Shown here in pieces: positions 1-10,353 of a stretch of 64,000 nucleotides of DNA. The first letter of the stretch is position 1. Every line of letters begins with the position of its first letter. Origin of the DNA: Distichodus sexfasciatus (taxonomy: Eukaryota; Chordata; Actinopteri; Characiformes; Distichodontidae). The stretch spans positions 38,501-102,500 of the forward strand of contig JAVGVS010000654.1 in the NCBI GenBank assembly GCA_032718565.1, in the 5' to 3' direction. A program made the position numbers and the translations under genes. The notes beneath the pieces are model-generated. The model saw only the letters and a list, made by a program, of their open reading frames with translations, made no database searches and had not been told where the DNA came from.

Positions 1-219
1 AAAAAAATACTTATTTCAAGCAAAATTATCTGCCAGTGCAGCAAGAAAATTGCACTTGCTAAGACTTCTTAAAACAAGATAAATTTTCTTGAAACAAGTC
101 AAATAATCTAAACAATATTCAGTCTTACCAAGAAAATAAATCCAAAAAATGGGGTAACAAGATTAAAATGCTGAATTCAAGTCAATTACACTTGTACAGA
201 TTTTATTTTTTGCAGTGCA
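1..219 (-). mobile_element. End of a CACTA-like non-autonomous repeat
   Basis: AT-rich segment ending in TTTTTGCAGTGCAG. Read on the minus strand it starts CTGCACTGCAAAAAATAAAA, a CACTG-type terminus like those of fish EnSpm/CACTA elements. The same ending (TTTTTTGCAGTGTAG) closes the related repeat at 45001-45373, and both share phrases such as acaagataaattttct. The other end lies outside the window. The superfamily is inferred from the terminus only. Confidence 0.45.
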
Positions 220-298
220 GGCCTGACCATCTCTCCTTACAGACATTTATGAGATTTAAACTGAACTCAAAATTGTTGGACCAAATATAATATTGAAA

Positions 299-545
299 GT
301 GAGTGATTATATGTCATTGTGAACACACCACAACACAGCGCACAGTTCACCACAACCAAATGTGAGCTCTGCATTTGACCCATCCGTGAAGAAGCAGTGG
401 GCAGATATCATGGGCTGTGGCTGGGGAGCAGTGCTTGGGGGACGATACCTTGCTCATGAGTAAAGCAGTGGTAACTTTACCAGTCTGGGATTCGAACCCG
501 CATGGGGCAAACTCCCAAACCGTTACGCCACCAACTTCCTGTAGC
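299..545 (-). mobile_element. SINE-A copy, near full length
   Basis: tRNA-derived SINE read from its tail. It begins gtgagtgattat, passes through the conserved tgcatttgacccatcc and ggggagcagtgcttggg blocks, and ends in the reversed box B (gggattcgaaccc) and box A region (ccaaaccgttacgccacc). At about 247 bp it is among the most complete of roughly twenty SINE-A copies here. Box B on the sense strand fits GGTTCRANTCC, an RNA polymerase III internal promoter. Confidence 0.8.
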
Positions 546-983
546 TTCCTGCACATCTTTCATTTGAGAAGCGAATTTTTAAAATATCGACAGATGAAAT
601 AATGGCTTTCGTTCTCGCTTTCAAACAAGGCGCCCACAAAGAGCACGGTCAACTATATCACAACTGACTTTATTCGATTTGGAATATTTACGACTCGATG
701 CTTATTAAATAGAAAGTCCCGGAAAACCCATCTATACCCTACATGTAATTAAACTGATCTGTGGCACAGGAAGAAAAAGCAGACGCAAAAGAAAGCAAAT
801 CAAATTAGAGCTGAAATTAATTTAAATGTTCTCCCTGATTAACCCATGAAATATTAATCTATTGATTAAAGCGGCCGAAGAGGCCCCGGCTCCGTACGGT
901 GCGGAGGGAAGGGCCGTTCCAGCCTTTACTTATTCATGGGGCGTGCCTCACTTGTTTCAGAGTATGAATAATTTAGCCCGTGT
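546..983. other. Non-repetitive stretch with AT-rich core, possible conserved noncoding DNA
   Basis: No gene or known repeat seen. Positions 790-870 combine several TAAT/ATTA cores (aattaatttaaat, aatattaatctattgattaaag) with a GC-rich flank (gcggccgaagaggccccgg). A developmental enhancer could look like this, but composition alone is weak evidence. Confidence 0.2.
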
Positions 984-1326
984 ACACACACACACACACA
1001 CACACCATAGAGTAGCCCTTTTAACGGGTCACTGGCCAATCATTGTGCAGTAATCTCGTTTGGAGTGGTGGCATGGGGAGCAGTACAGACCTGGATCCAA
1101 CAGAGTGTGTAAGCAAAAGAGAGTGAGAGTGAGAGTGAAGATGGGAGTGTACGGCAGGGGTTTAAACTACGACCATTTGGAGAACGTCACCTTTGGGATT
1201 TGCCCGTCTCTAGCAAAGCTGACGAAGCTTTTGTGCTGTTGGAAAATCCAGGGGCGGGTATCACGAAGGTGTATCTGTGACGCAGCAGGAAGACTGGGTT
1301 AAGTTAAGGAGGACTGACTGTGTTCA
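984..1326. other. Short (CA)n and unique sequence
   Basis: A (CA)n run of about 22 bp at 984-1005, then unremarkable sequence containing a short gtgagagtgagagtgaag run near 1122-1140. No gene or mobile element is recognised. Confidence 0.5.
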
Positions 1327-1500
1327 GGGGCAGCTGGTAGTGTAACAGTTAGGGTCGCTGGTCCGAATCCCAGACTGGTAAAGGTACAGCTGAGGTACTC
1401 ATGAGCAAGGTACCGTCCCCAGGTGCTGCTCCCCAGGTGCTGCTCACTGCTCCTGTGAATGAATGGATGACTGTGTTCACCTGTGATTATTTTGGTGACA
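1327..1500 (+). mobile_element. SINE-A copy
   Basis: Begins ggggcagctggtagtgtaac (box A region). Box B is ggtccgaatccc, then the characteristic actggtaaaggtac and gtactcatgagcaaggtacc blocks. The 3' part is shortened and contains a small duplication of the ccccaggtgctgct phrase. Confidence 0.75.
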
Positions 1501-1588
1501 CCTTAAGAAAATATTGCTGGTTTCCATATTGATGAAGATGAGCATGATGGTGTTGGTGTTAGTGTTCTAGAATGTTCATCTAGTAAGA

Positions 1589-1776
1589 GTGAGTGATTAT
1601 GTCATCTTGAACACAGCACAGCACAGGAGCAGTCACCAGCGTCCTGGGAGCAGTGCTTGAGGACAGTACCCTGCTCATGAGTACCTCAGTGGTACCTTTA
1701 CCAGTCTGGGATTCAAACCGGCAACCTTCCGATCACAGGGCAAACGCCCAACCGTTACGCTATCAACTGCCCCCAA
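1589..1776 (-). mobile_element. SINE-A copy
   Basis: Starts gtgagtgattatgtcatc and ends atcaactgcccc. It carries gtacctcagtggtaccttta and the reversed box B gggattcaaacc. The middle, corresponding to the tgcatttgacccatcc block, is deleted. Confidence 0.75.
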
Positions 1777-1842
1777 ATTGGTCCACAGATAGGGGCCGCA
1801 TCACGTATTAAACTGATAAGAATGGTTTAAAAAGTTAGTAGT

Positions 1843-2262
1843 TGGGCAGTGTATAGTGTAAGGTTTAAGGAGCTGACCCCATGATCGGAAGGTTGCTGGT
1901 TCAAGTCCCAAACCGGTAAAGGAACCACTTAGGTACTCATGAACAAGGTACCGTATTCAAACACTGCTCCCCAGGCACTGCCCATGTTTACTGCCCACAC
2001 TGCTCCTTCATGGATGGGTCAAATGCAGAGGTCACATTAAGCTGTGGTGCACTATGTGCTATGCTGTGGTCACTTCTTCTTCTTTTGGCTGCTCTTGTTG
2101 TCCACATTCTGAACTGTTTCCGCGTTCTGTTCTGAAAAGTTTTATACCGGACGCCCTTCCTGACGCAACGCTTCCCACTTATCCCGGCTCGGAACTGCGT
2201 TTCTCGTGTGACCCCGGTGGCTGGGGTTGTGCAGTGTTCACAATGACCAATAATCACTCACT
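1843..2262 (+). mobile_element. SINE-A copy split by a nested repeat
   Basis: Head at 1843 (gttgggcagtgtatagtgta), box B ggttcaagtccc near 1900, and the atgggtcaaatgcagaggtc block at 2014-2033. The copy breaks near 2070 and resumes near 2234 with gttcacaatgaccaataatc, the usual SINE-A tail. The unrelated segment at 2071-2233 is described separately. Confidence 0.7.
2071..2233 (+). mobile_element. Nested fragment of a second fish repeat
   Basis: Inserted within SINE-A. It begins ttcttcttcttttggctgct and later reads tataccggacgcccttcctg, then acgcaacgcttcccacttat and ccccggtggctgggg. I recall this phrase set as a widespread teleost repeat, internally shortened here. Class uncertain. Confidence 0.5.
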
Positions 2263-2880
2263 TAAATTTCCATCTGCATCTTTTCTTTTTCTTAGAAGGA
2301 TGTAAGAAGGATCTCAACTGACAAAAGTTTATCCGAAGTCAAACTAAACTCTAAACTATTGCCTGCCACCGAGCAAGTATAGTAGAAATAGTTTACGCCA
2401 GCACATGCGTTATCTTTCTTTTACTGTAATACATATATTCAGTGTGAAGCATATAAAATGCTGACACATTAATAGTGCTGTGTTTATATTACACTGGCTT
2501 AACGCGAGAAGAAAAGCGAGGTTGGTGACAGTATATCGGAATAACGGGTGTATTTCTAACCTCCAGTTACACACACACACATACAGCAGCGTTAAGTCAC
2601 AGATAATATCCGTCCTTATGGCAGGAGAGTAATGAGTGCTTCAGTGGCACATTAGAAAAGAAGCCATGAGCCTACGGGAAGAGACGGAATGAGAAATGGA
2701 AGGAGGGATGAGGGAATGTAAACCTCCGCCTACAAGGGTTTATCTTTAGAATAAAATTACCCTTCAGTTTGCTCAAATAAAAACATTTTTGCACTAGTGC
2801 ACCTGCAGACTGGGGACGGACGTACCTTTGGAGCCGAAAAATTTGTGTTTTTTTGCTATGATATATTTTGTATTTAAACG
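2263..2880. other. Unique sequence, no gene seen
   Basis: Mixed-composition DNA with a short (CA)n at about 2570. No splice-flanked coding segment or repeat family is recognised. Confidence 0.4.
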
Positions 2881-3016
2881 AACGTAACACACACACACAC
2901 ACACACCTTTGCCATTGTAAGAACGCAGGCGGTAACTCCCCCACCACTGAACCCATCTGTCTAGCCTAGCTGTGTCACTCTTCATTTCCTACTTTCCTCC
3001 CCCCATACATGCTCAT

Positions 3017-3055
<39 letters not shown>

Positions 3056-3060
3056 CACAC
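2881..3060. repeat. (CA)n microsatellites
   Basis: Pure CA tracts at about 2887-2907 and 3019-3060, the second interrupted by a single TATA step. Confidence 0.9.
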
Positions 3061-3144
3061 GACCTGGTGGTTAAATCCCCATGTGTTCTGGCTATTAAGG
3101 CCATCAGACTAGGCTATGAGGGTATGTGTGCAGATAGCACAGGA

Positions 3145-3176
<32 letters not shown>

Positions 3177-3198
3177 GTGTGTGTGTGTGTGTGTATGT
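3145..3198. repeat. (GT)n microsatellite
   Basis: GT run of about 54 bp with two TATG interruptions, so probably polymorphic. Confidence 0.9.
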
Positions 3199-3342
3199 CA
3201 GTTGGGGGAGGAAGAGTGCATCTGTTCTTTTCCACTTGGCCTGTGCCAGGCAACACTCGTCTCCACGGTGATGCTCAGGGACTCATCATCAGCACCTGTG
3301 AACAATTCATTACTGTAACCTAACTGCAGGGGAGTGTGTCAC

Positions 3343-3349
3343 TCTGTGA

Positions 3350-3388
<39 letters not shown>

Positions 3389-3507
3389 AGAAAGAAAGAA
3401 GATGATACAGAGATAAGATAGAAGAGAGAGAGAGAAAGAGAGAGAGAGATGATAGACATGTTAGAGATAAGAGAGGTGAGAGAGAGAGAGAGATACATGA
3501 AGAAAGT
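3343..3507. repeat. Compound (GT)n-(GA)n tract
   Basis: GT repeat passing directly into GA-rich DNA (gtgtgtgtgagagagaga), then gaaagaaa and gagataga variants. The purine strand is the plus strand. Confidence 0.9.
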
Positions 3508-4240
3508 AAAGAGGCGTTCTCTATTCCCTTTTTTTCTCTTTTCTCTCTTTCTTTTCTCTCACTGTTTACCTAAATCCTGTCCTTGTCTGCTTTCTTTCTA
3601 CAGGCCTCTTCTTCTTTTTGTGCTTCTCTCTCTCTTCTTGTCTTTTTTCCTTCTCTTCCTCTCTTTATCTGTCTCTTCTCTATATCTCTTTATGTTTCTC
3701 TCTGTCTTCTTCTTTTGTCTTACTCATTCCCTATTTCTTTACCTCCATCATCCTCATTTTCTGTTTTCTTCCTTTCTTTGTAATTCCTTCTGCCATATTA
3801 TTAATTCTCTGCTCTACTTAACATCTTAATCTCTCTTACTAAGTCCCTTTATCTTCATTTGGTCCTTTCTGTTTGCATGTCTCAGTTTCCCTTCCTCAAG
3901 TCTTTTCTTTTCATTCTTTCTTTTTCCTTGACCTCCTCCTTTCCATCTACCTCTCCCTTCTATCTATTCTTACATTTGTATCTTCATACAGTCTTTCTTC
4001 ATATTCTTTTCTCCTTCTCTCTCTTTCTCTCTGACCTTCATCGCTTTCATCTCTCCTTTTTCTTTCCATCTCTATCTCTTTCTTTTTATCTCTCCTCTCA
4101 TTTTGTCTTTCCTTTTCTTTCTTCAGATATATGTCCTCATCTTTGTAACTCTTTATCACTTCTCCCCACACACCTTCTCTCACCACCTCCTCCCAGTTTA
4201 TGCTTATGTCACTATTCATGTCTCCATTCATAGCAAACAC
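3508..4240. repeat. Polypyrimidine low-complexity block
   Basis: About 730 bp of C/T-rich DNA (tctttctctctt, tttcttcctttc variants) on the plus strand. Reading frames across it encode only Ser/Leu/Phe-rich peptides and are compositional artefacts. Confidence 0.85.
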
Positions 4241-4249
4241 GTTTGTTTA

Positions 4250-4282
4250 TCCCAAACACACACACACCCCCACACAGCCCCA

Positions 4283-4365
<83 letters not shown>

Positions 4366-4372
4366 ACACACA
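4250..4372. repeat. Long (CA)n microsatellite
   Basis: About 120 bp of CA repeat with rare CC and TA interruptions. It separates the upstream pyrimidine block from the downstream purine block. Confidence 0.92.
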
Positions 4373-4486
4373 GCAACTTTCCCAGTTGGGTCCATAATGG
4401 CAGTTTGCTAATAGATGACCTATTCAGCATTCATCACCGAGCACACCCAACCGCACTGCTGGTACATGCTGTCTGGCATGAACAAG

Positions 4487-4517
4487 TGGAGAGGGAGAGA
4501 GAGAGAGAGAGAGAGAG

Positions 4518-4565
<48 letters not shown>

Positions 4566-4857
4566 GAGAGAGGGGGGAGAGGGGAGAGGGGAGAGGGGAG
4601 AGAGAGAGAGAGAGAGAGGGAGAGGAAGAGAGAGAGAGAGAAGGAGAGAGGGAGAGGAAGAGAGAGAGAGAGAGAAGGAGAGAGGGAGAGGAAGAGAGAG
4701 AGAGAGGGAGAGGAAGAGAGAGAGAGTGAGGGAGAGGAAGAGAGAGAGAGGGAGAGAGAGAGAGAAGGAGAGAGGGAGAGGGAGAGAGAGTGAGAGAGAG
4801 AGGGAGAGGAAGAGAGAGAGAGAGAGAGAAGGAGAGAGGGAGAGGAAGAGTGAGAGT
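4487..4857. repeat. (GA)n / GGGA polypurine tract
   Basis: About 370 bp of nearly pure purine on the plus strand. A higher-order motif recurs (gagagggagaggaagagag at about 4650, 4683 and 4838), showing tandem growth from a longer unit. Long mirror-symmetric purine runs can form triplex DNA. Confidence 0.9.
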
Positions 4858-5175
4858 TGTACCAGGAGTGATGGTCTTTGGCATCATCTGAATGGCTGTA
4901 ATAAATGACAGCCAGCTGTAGTAATTTACCTGCCAATCACTCATTAGGGGAGTACGAAAGTGGGCGTGGCTTTCTCGCTGCTGCACCAATCACATACCAC
5001 GTGGGAGGGGCTTTAGTACAGCTGGTCCAGTCACATAACACACATCATATTTGCATATTTGTGCATCTTAAACAGCTTCTGGAGCAGCAAGAAACACACT
5101 ACATCTCTCTCATCCCTCCATCAACAACCTTTATCTATCTCTCCGTCCGGGTCTATGTCATTCCCTCTACATCCT
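4858..5175. other. Unique spacer between simple-sequence blocks
   Basis: About 300 bp of ordinary composition between the GA and CT blocks. No gene or repeat family is recognised. Confidence 0.4.
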
Positions 5176-5970
5176 ATCGTTTCTCTCTCTCTCTCTCTCT
5201 CTGATGTTGTCTTCATCTCTTTATTCTCTCTCCTTCTCCTGTCTATCATCTCATTTTGTTGTTCTTCTTTCTTTCTCTCTCTCTCTCTGCCTCTCTCTCT
5301 CTTCTCCTCTCTTTATCGATGTCTTAATCCCTCACTAACTCCTTTAAATCTGTCCATTCTCTTCTTTCTTTATTCTTTCGTTGTTATTTCTTTATTTATT
5401 TCCTTCTCTTTCATTCTTTCTCTTTTTCATTCCTTCTTTTCTTTCTTTCTTTATTCATTTACTTGCTTTTTCTCTTCATTTATTTGTTTATTTACATCTT
5501 CTCTTTCTGTCTTTCTTTATTCATTTATTTGCTTCTTCTCTTTATTTATTTATTTATTTATTTTCTTTCTTTCTTTCTCTGCTGTGCCATTCTCTCTTTG
5601 CCTGTCTCTCTTCTCCCCTGTCTTTGTTGATGTCTTAATCTCTGACTAACTCTTTTATTCTGTTCATTCTTCTCTCTCTTTCTTCCACTGCCTCTCACCC
5701 TCTATCTCTCACTTCTCATTCTGTCTCTCTCTCTCCATCACACTATCACATACAGTATCTTTTCCCTCCCTCTCTTGGTCTGTATTTTTATTCCTCTCTC
5801 TCTCCTTCTTATTCTCTCTCTCACTTCTCAGTGTCATCTCACTCTTTGTCCCTTTTCTGTTTGTCCCTCTTTCTGTCTTTCTTCCTGTCTTTAATGATCT
5901 AGCTTTCTCTTTCACCATTCTGCCCCCCGCCCTCTCTTCCTTCATCTCACTCCTTCTGTCCTGCTCCAAG
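5176..5970. repeat. Second polypyrimidine block
   Basis: About 800 bp of CT-rich DNA with TTTA/TTTC-rich interior (ttatttatttatttatttt near 5540-5560) and (CT)n cores at 5183-5202 and 5274-5302. A phrase recurs (gatgtcttaatc at 5318 and 5629), so part may be an old duplication. Confidence 0.85.
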
Positions 5971-6519
5971 ACAAAACAGACAGACGTAGAGGAGTGGAGA
6001 ATTAAAGACCAGCATTGATTCTGGTTTCGGAAAGACAAAAAACATCATATTTCAAAAAAATCAAATTTCAAGGAAAGCTTTTTCACCTCCTAAAAATAAT
6101 GTGAAGCCTTCAAAAGACAAGCCGCAAGCCGTGAAAACGGATCTTTACAGACTCCAACTGGCCACTGGCTCAAACTCCAAGTCATCTGGCCAGGCTGTTA
6201 TTTGGTTTGTTTTCTCGACAGGGTCGTTTTACAAGTCAGCAGCGATCATTGCAGCTTCTGTTGCTCTGAACGCCACACCACCAGATGGGACAGAATTAGA
6301 TCATTCAAACTCAAATGAGAAAAGGAGAACATTTGGACAGAGGGTTTATAAAAAAAGACAGATTAACGAGAAACGCTAAAGATGCTAAATGAAGTCGCTG
6401 CCTCGTTACGGGAGGAGCGATGCGTCGGTTCAGATGCCAAAATGTGCTGTTACACATCTGCAGGGATTTAAGCTGTATAACTTCAGCAACATAAGCAAGA
6501 AGACTTCAGAAAAGTGAGT
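5971..6519. other. Unique sequence
   Basis: Ordinary composition. A 92-codon open frame at 6101-6379 has no recognisable domain and no exon-like context. Nothing further is supported. Confidence 0.35.
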
Positions 6520-6835
6520 GGCTTCGATGCTAGACGTTCATGTGAGACTTGAAACAACAGAAACACACGTGTAACACATCGCAACACACGTGTGATGCAA
6601 ACAAAAGTAACATAATGCAAGTGTAACGCAACAAGTGTTACACAAGACAAAGCAGGCATGCCATTACAATGCAAGTGTTACACAACACAACGCAAATGTC
6701 ACAAAACACAACTCAAGTGTAACACAACATAACGCATGTGTGACTTGACACAATGCAAGCGTGACATGACACAAGTGTTACCTCTCACAACGCAAGTGTT
6801 ACATGACACAACGGAAGTGTAACAACTCAACGCAA
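6520..6835. repeat. Degenerate minisatellite, acacaacgcaagtgtta type
   Basis: Repeated variants of cacaacgcaagtgttaca at spacings near 20-22 bp (for example around 6618, 6673, 6713, 6790). Copies differ by substitutions and by tgtgac/tgttac alternation, so the array is old. Confidence 0.75.
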
Positions 6836-6865
6836 CACAAAAGTGACAGACTGTAGACACTGGAG

Positions 6866-7626
6866 CTGCCTCCGAAATCGCATACTTCCCTACTATATAG
6901 TATGCAAAAAACAGTATGCGAGGCGAGTAGTATGTCCGAATTCATAGTATTCGAAAAACAGTAGGCTAGAAGTACCCGGATGACCTACTGCTTCCGGCCA
7001 AATTCTGTAGTAGGCATTCGATGGACACTTCACTATCCCATAAGGTAGCGTTTCCCAATCCCGGTCCTCGCGCCCCACCGCTCTGCACATTTTCCGTATT
7101 TCCTGCACTGTCGTGCGCTGGTCCTACGCTGCTAATTAGCTGATTAGTAGCATCAGCTGTGCTGTTGGTCAGGAAAGACGAATCTGTGCAGAGCGGTGGG
7201 TCGCGAGGACTGGGATTGGGAAACGCTACCATAAGGCAGCGGGAGAGGCGGCGTCATATTCGAAAAATGGCGGAAAACGGAGACGTGGCTCTTTTCAAGT
7301 GTAAGTACCTTAAGGAAAACGTTGTGAGCAGCTGACCTATGCCTCCTCTGAGCTGTTGATCCAGTCAACGCTAAAACGCCGATGAAAGCTGTAGGCATTA
7401 CGAACAACATTGCTGATGTTCGCGCAGTAGAGTGGGCTCTTTAAATTTCCGCGCTGTTGTGACGACACGACACGTGACAACATCAACACAGCGGATGTAG
7501 TACGTCCGAATTCCATTCATACTACCCTCATTCATACTATATAGAACGTACTGTTTTAACGGTAGAGCAGTACGTTCAAATTCAAATGTAGTACCTACTC
7601 AAGTAGTATGCGATTTTGGACGCAGC
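6866..7626. mobile_element. Non-autonomous DNA transposon with about 22-bp terminal inverted repeats
   Basis: Left end gctgcctccgaaatcgcata matches the reverse complement of the right end (tatgcgattttggacgcagc) with few mismatches. Subterminal parts repeat the tagtatgc / gtactac motifs on both sides. It is about 760 bp, including the nested element at 7046-7228. No clear target duplication is visible. Near 7267 an ATG in good context opens a short frame (MAENGDVALFK) that runs into a GTAAGT donor, possibly a leftover first exon of the parent transposase gene. Confidence 0.65.
7046..7228. mobile_element. Nested hAT-type MITE with 8-bp target duplication
   Basis: A 183-bp element with nearly perfect inverted ends (TAGCGTTTCCCAATCCCGGT on the left, matching GATTGGGAAACGCTA on the right). 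It is flanked by identical 8-bp duplications CCATAAGG at 7038-7045 and 7229-7236. Eight-base duplications and a GTTTCCCAA-type terminus fit the hAT superfamily. It sits inside the older element at 6866-7626. Confidence 0.85.
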
Positions 7627-7639
7627 ATGGGAGTCTCAC

Positions 7640-7745
7640 CCTTTCTCAAGAGTACCTAACCGGTTCGTGTACCGGTCTGGGACTTGAACTGCTGACCTTC
7701 TAATGACAGAGCCAGCTCCCTAACTGTTACACTAGAAACTTCCAC
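7640..7745 (-). mobile_element. SINE-A fragment (head region)
   Basis: Shows agagtacctaaccggttcgt, the reversed box B gggacttgaact and the reversed box A region ctaactgttacactagaaac. The tail half is absent. Confidence 0.6.
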
Positions 7746-8140
7746 CCAGTTGTCAGGTATTTGTTTAAACACGAGTTCAGGTGCTGCTTCATAGCTTGTT
7801 GTGGAAAAACATGGCTCCGGTTCCAAATTGTGAATCTCAGACGGCTCACACACTGCCTTTAATAGCGACGCAGCGCTTAGCAAATGTGTTTGACTCTGGC
7901 AAATTAAAGCTAGCTGTCATCACACTTAGCCACAGTGCTAAATGTGCTAATGCTAATTGGGCCGTGTGCTACGCTTTGCATGGCGCGGCACACCAGCAGT
8001 GTAGAGGCGGGAAGAGTGGGCTGCTGGGAATGCTAATGAGCGATAGCAAAACAAAGACTTCCCTAATGACGGCCTTCAGACAACAGCGTGCAGGCCAGAC
8101 GACGAGAGAACCAGCGAAGGAGTGTAAAAGGAAGAAAAGA
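7746..8140. other. Unique sequence
   Basis: No repeat family or exon recognised. The open frame that starts here (from 7781) runs on into a CT/ATCT microsatellite and is not credible as a gene. Confidence 0.4.
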
Positions 8141-8279
8141 CACCCTGCTCTCTTTTGTTCTCTTTCTTTTACTGTTTTCACTCTCTCTCATGTCGCTCGC
8201 TCTCTCAATCCTTCACTATCCCTGTCTTTATCTCTCCTCTCTCTCTATCCTTCTCTTTCTTTTTTCTTTGTAGTTCTCT

Positions 8280-8325
<46 letters not shown>

Positions 8326-8359
8326 CATCAACCCTATCTTTATCTGGTCCTCTCATTCC

Positions 8360-8426
<67 letters not shown>

Positions 8427-8512
8427 CTCCTATCTCCTATATCTCCTCGTCTCGTCTGTCATCCTTCTTTCATCCTTCTCTCTGCTTCTCTCTCTCTCTC
8501 TCTCTCTCTCAT
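8141..8512. repeat. CT-rich block with (CT)n and (ATCT)n cores
   Basis: Pyrimidine-rich DNA with a (CT)n run at about 8283-8322 and an (ATCT)n tetranucleotide array at about 8360-8425, then another (CT)n run at 8487-8510. Confidence 0.9.
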
Positions 8513-9094
8513 TCATTGTAATTGTTAATTAGATCAACATAATATTGTGTTGTGATGAAATTTGGGATGTAGTGTTCACACCCAAAAAGTCGGAGCCCTG
8601 CCAGATGAGACGTGCTACATGACGAGATGTTTAGAAATGAGACGAGGCAGCTGTGCAGCGTTCCATTACCACGGTCTGCTGACCACCACCTCTGCGTGGA
8701 CAAGCACCACATGATGCAGCTACAACTGAACTGAAAATTGTGCTACAAAATTGTGAATTTGGTAATTGACTCATTATGGTTTTTGTTTTTTTTTCATTTT
8801 GGTTTGTAAATAAATATTGAAAAATGGGATTTGAAACAACTGATGCAGAGACTCTTCTCATTCGGAGCGCACCAGGACGTTTAGCTAGATCAGGCTTGTA
8901 ATATAGCAGATGTAGCACATTAGCACTGACCCAATCGGTCTGGAATAAAGGCAGTGACCCAGTTCCAGCACCGTGATGTAACAGCAGCAACATTCCTGCC
9001 TTAACACCATCACTTACACAATCGATTATCAAAAATACTCCAGCAGGTCTCGTGCTGCATGTCAGAGCTGGGGTGTGGAAACACATGTAAAGGG

Positions 9095-9097
<3 letters not shown>
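8513..9097. other. Unique sequence
   Basis: Ordinary AT-rich DNA with a T-run at about 8785-8796. No gene or repeat recognised. Confidence 0.4.

Positions 9098-9128
<31 letters not shown>
9098..9128. repeat. (CA)n microsatellite
   Basis: About 30 bp of pure CA repeat. Confidence 0.9.
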
Positions 9129-9170
9129 AATCAAACTAATATCCAGTAAAGGGCTCCAGTTGGTAAAATA

Positions 9171-9246
<76 letters not shown>

Positions 9247-9318
9247 GTCTGTCGGTCTGTCTGTCTGTCTGTCTATCCATCCATCCATCCGTCTATCTGT
9301 CCATCTGTCCATCTGTCC

Positions 9319-9386
<68 letters not shown>

Positions 9387-9396
9387 GTCTGTCTGT
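9171..9396. repeat. (ATCT)n tetranucleotide array with GTCT/ATCC variants
   Basis: Two ATCT blocks (about 9171-9246 and 9321-9387) flank a variant core of GTCT, ATCC and atctgtcc units. The variant core suggests slippage plus point mutation. Confidence 0.92.
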
Positions 9397-9409
9397 CTTA
9401 TACTGACTT

Positions 9410-9767
9410 ATACTGGTTGCCACTTCAATGTACAATGCTGCAGCTGCACTTGGCACTTTAAAAAATCATCTCTTTGCACCTGTCCTGCCCTAGCACATTT
9501 ACATTTACAATTTTTACAATGTTTACATTCTCAGGTTTGCACATTTAACTTTATTTAACTTTATGTTCCTTATGTTCCTTATTGTATAATGTATAGTTTT
9601 ATTTTTGTCCTGTTACCCCAGCCTCCGTATTTAAGTTAGTATTTATGTTTGTAAGTTTGTATTGCGTCTATCTTCCTTGTCTATTGCACAGTTAAAGAGC
9701 GGATCAGGATACATTTCACTGCTTGTTGTACCTGTATAACTTGCACGTGACAAATAAAGAATCTTGA

Positions 9768-9775
<8 letters not shown>
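9410..9775 (+). mobile_element. 3' tail of a LINE (L2/CR1-like)
   Basis: AT-rich 3'-UTR-like DNA ending acgtgacaaataaagaatct followed by a repeated tcttgaa motif. This is the kind of short tandem tail that ends fish L2/CR1-class LINEs. No reverse-transcriptase coding sequence remains, so it is a 5'-truncated copy. It lies between two tetranucleotide arrays, and the second (GTCT)n follows the tail directly. Confidence 0.55.
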
Positions 9776-9807
<32 letters not shown>

Positions 9808-9840
9808 CATCCATCCATCCATCCATCCATCCATCTGTAT
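9776..9840. repeat. (GTCT)n-(ATCC)n array
   Basis: GTCT repeat followed by ATCC repeat, immediately 3' of the LINE tail. Confidence 0.9.
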
Positions 9841-10100
9841 CTATAACTGATCATTGTCCATTGTCTCTTAGATGAGGATTTACTATTCGTACCACGCTCA
9901 CACTAATCGTCCATAACTGATGAAATGATGGTGTGTAATTGCAATTCCGTTTAAGTCATGCTTTTATTTCTAATGCTTAAATACCAATAACAACATTTTC
10001 CACGCCTACCTCTCTTCTCGTTCTCACTTTTACAGAGTTTATCTCAGTGACTTTCTCTTTTTTTTTTATGTCTCTCTCAGGTGAGAAACAGCCACAAGTT

Positions 10101-10135
<35 letters not shown>

Positions 10136-10197
10136 TCCACCGAAGTAGAGCATCCACACGGGCATTCATAACCAGCGTTCAGTCGGCTGTCCGTTCA
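9841..10197. other. Unique sequence with (AC)n
   Basis: Ordinary DNA with an (AC)n run at about 10103-10132 and a T8 run at 10062-10069. No gene seen. Confidence 0.45.
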
Positions 10198-10310
10198 GAT
10201 GGCATCAAGTAAATTTTCATTCATTATCTGAACCTCTTAATCCTAATTGGGAATGTGGGGACTGGAGCCAAGTGGACCAACCCTCTGGGTGGGTGCCAAC
10301 ACACTGCAGG

Positions 10311-10353
<43 letters not shown>

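Noticed and set aside
299..545. tRNA gene in SINE heads
   Set aside because: Box A and B are recognisable, but the cloverleaf is not maintained and every copy continues into a SINE body.
4243..4989. Long Glu/Arg-rich and Ser/Leu-rich frames on both strands
   Set aside because: All derive from (CA)n and (GA)n tracts.
8155..8532. Frame with repeated Tyr-Leu-Ser-Ile
   Set aside because: It is the translation of (ATCT)n, as is the similar frame near 56000.
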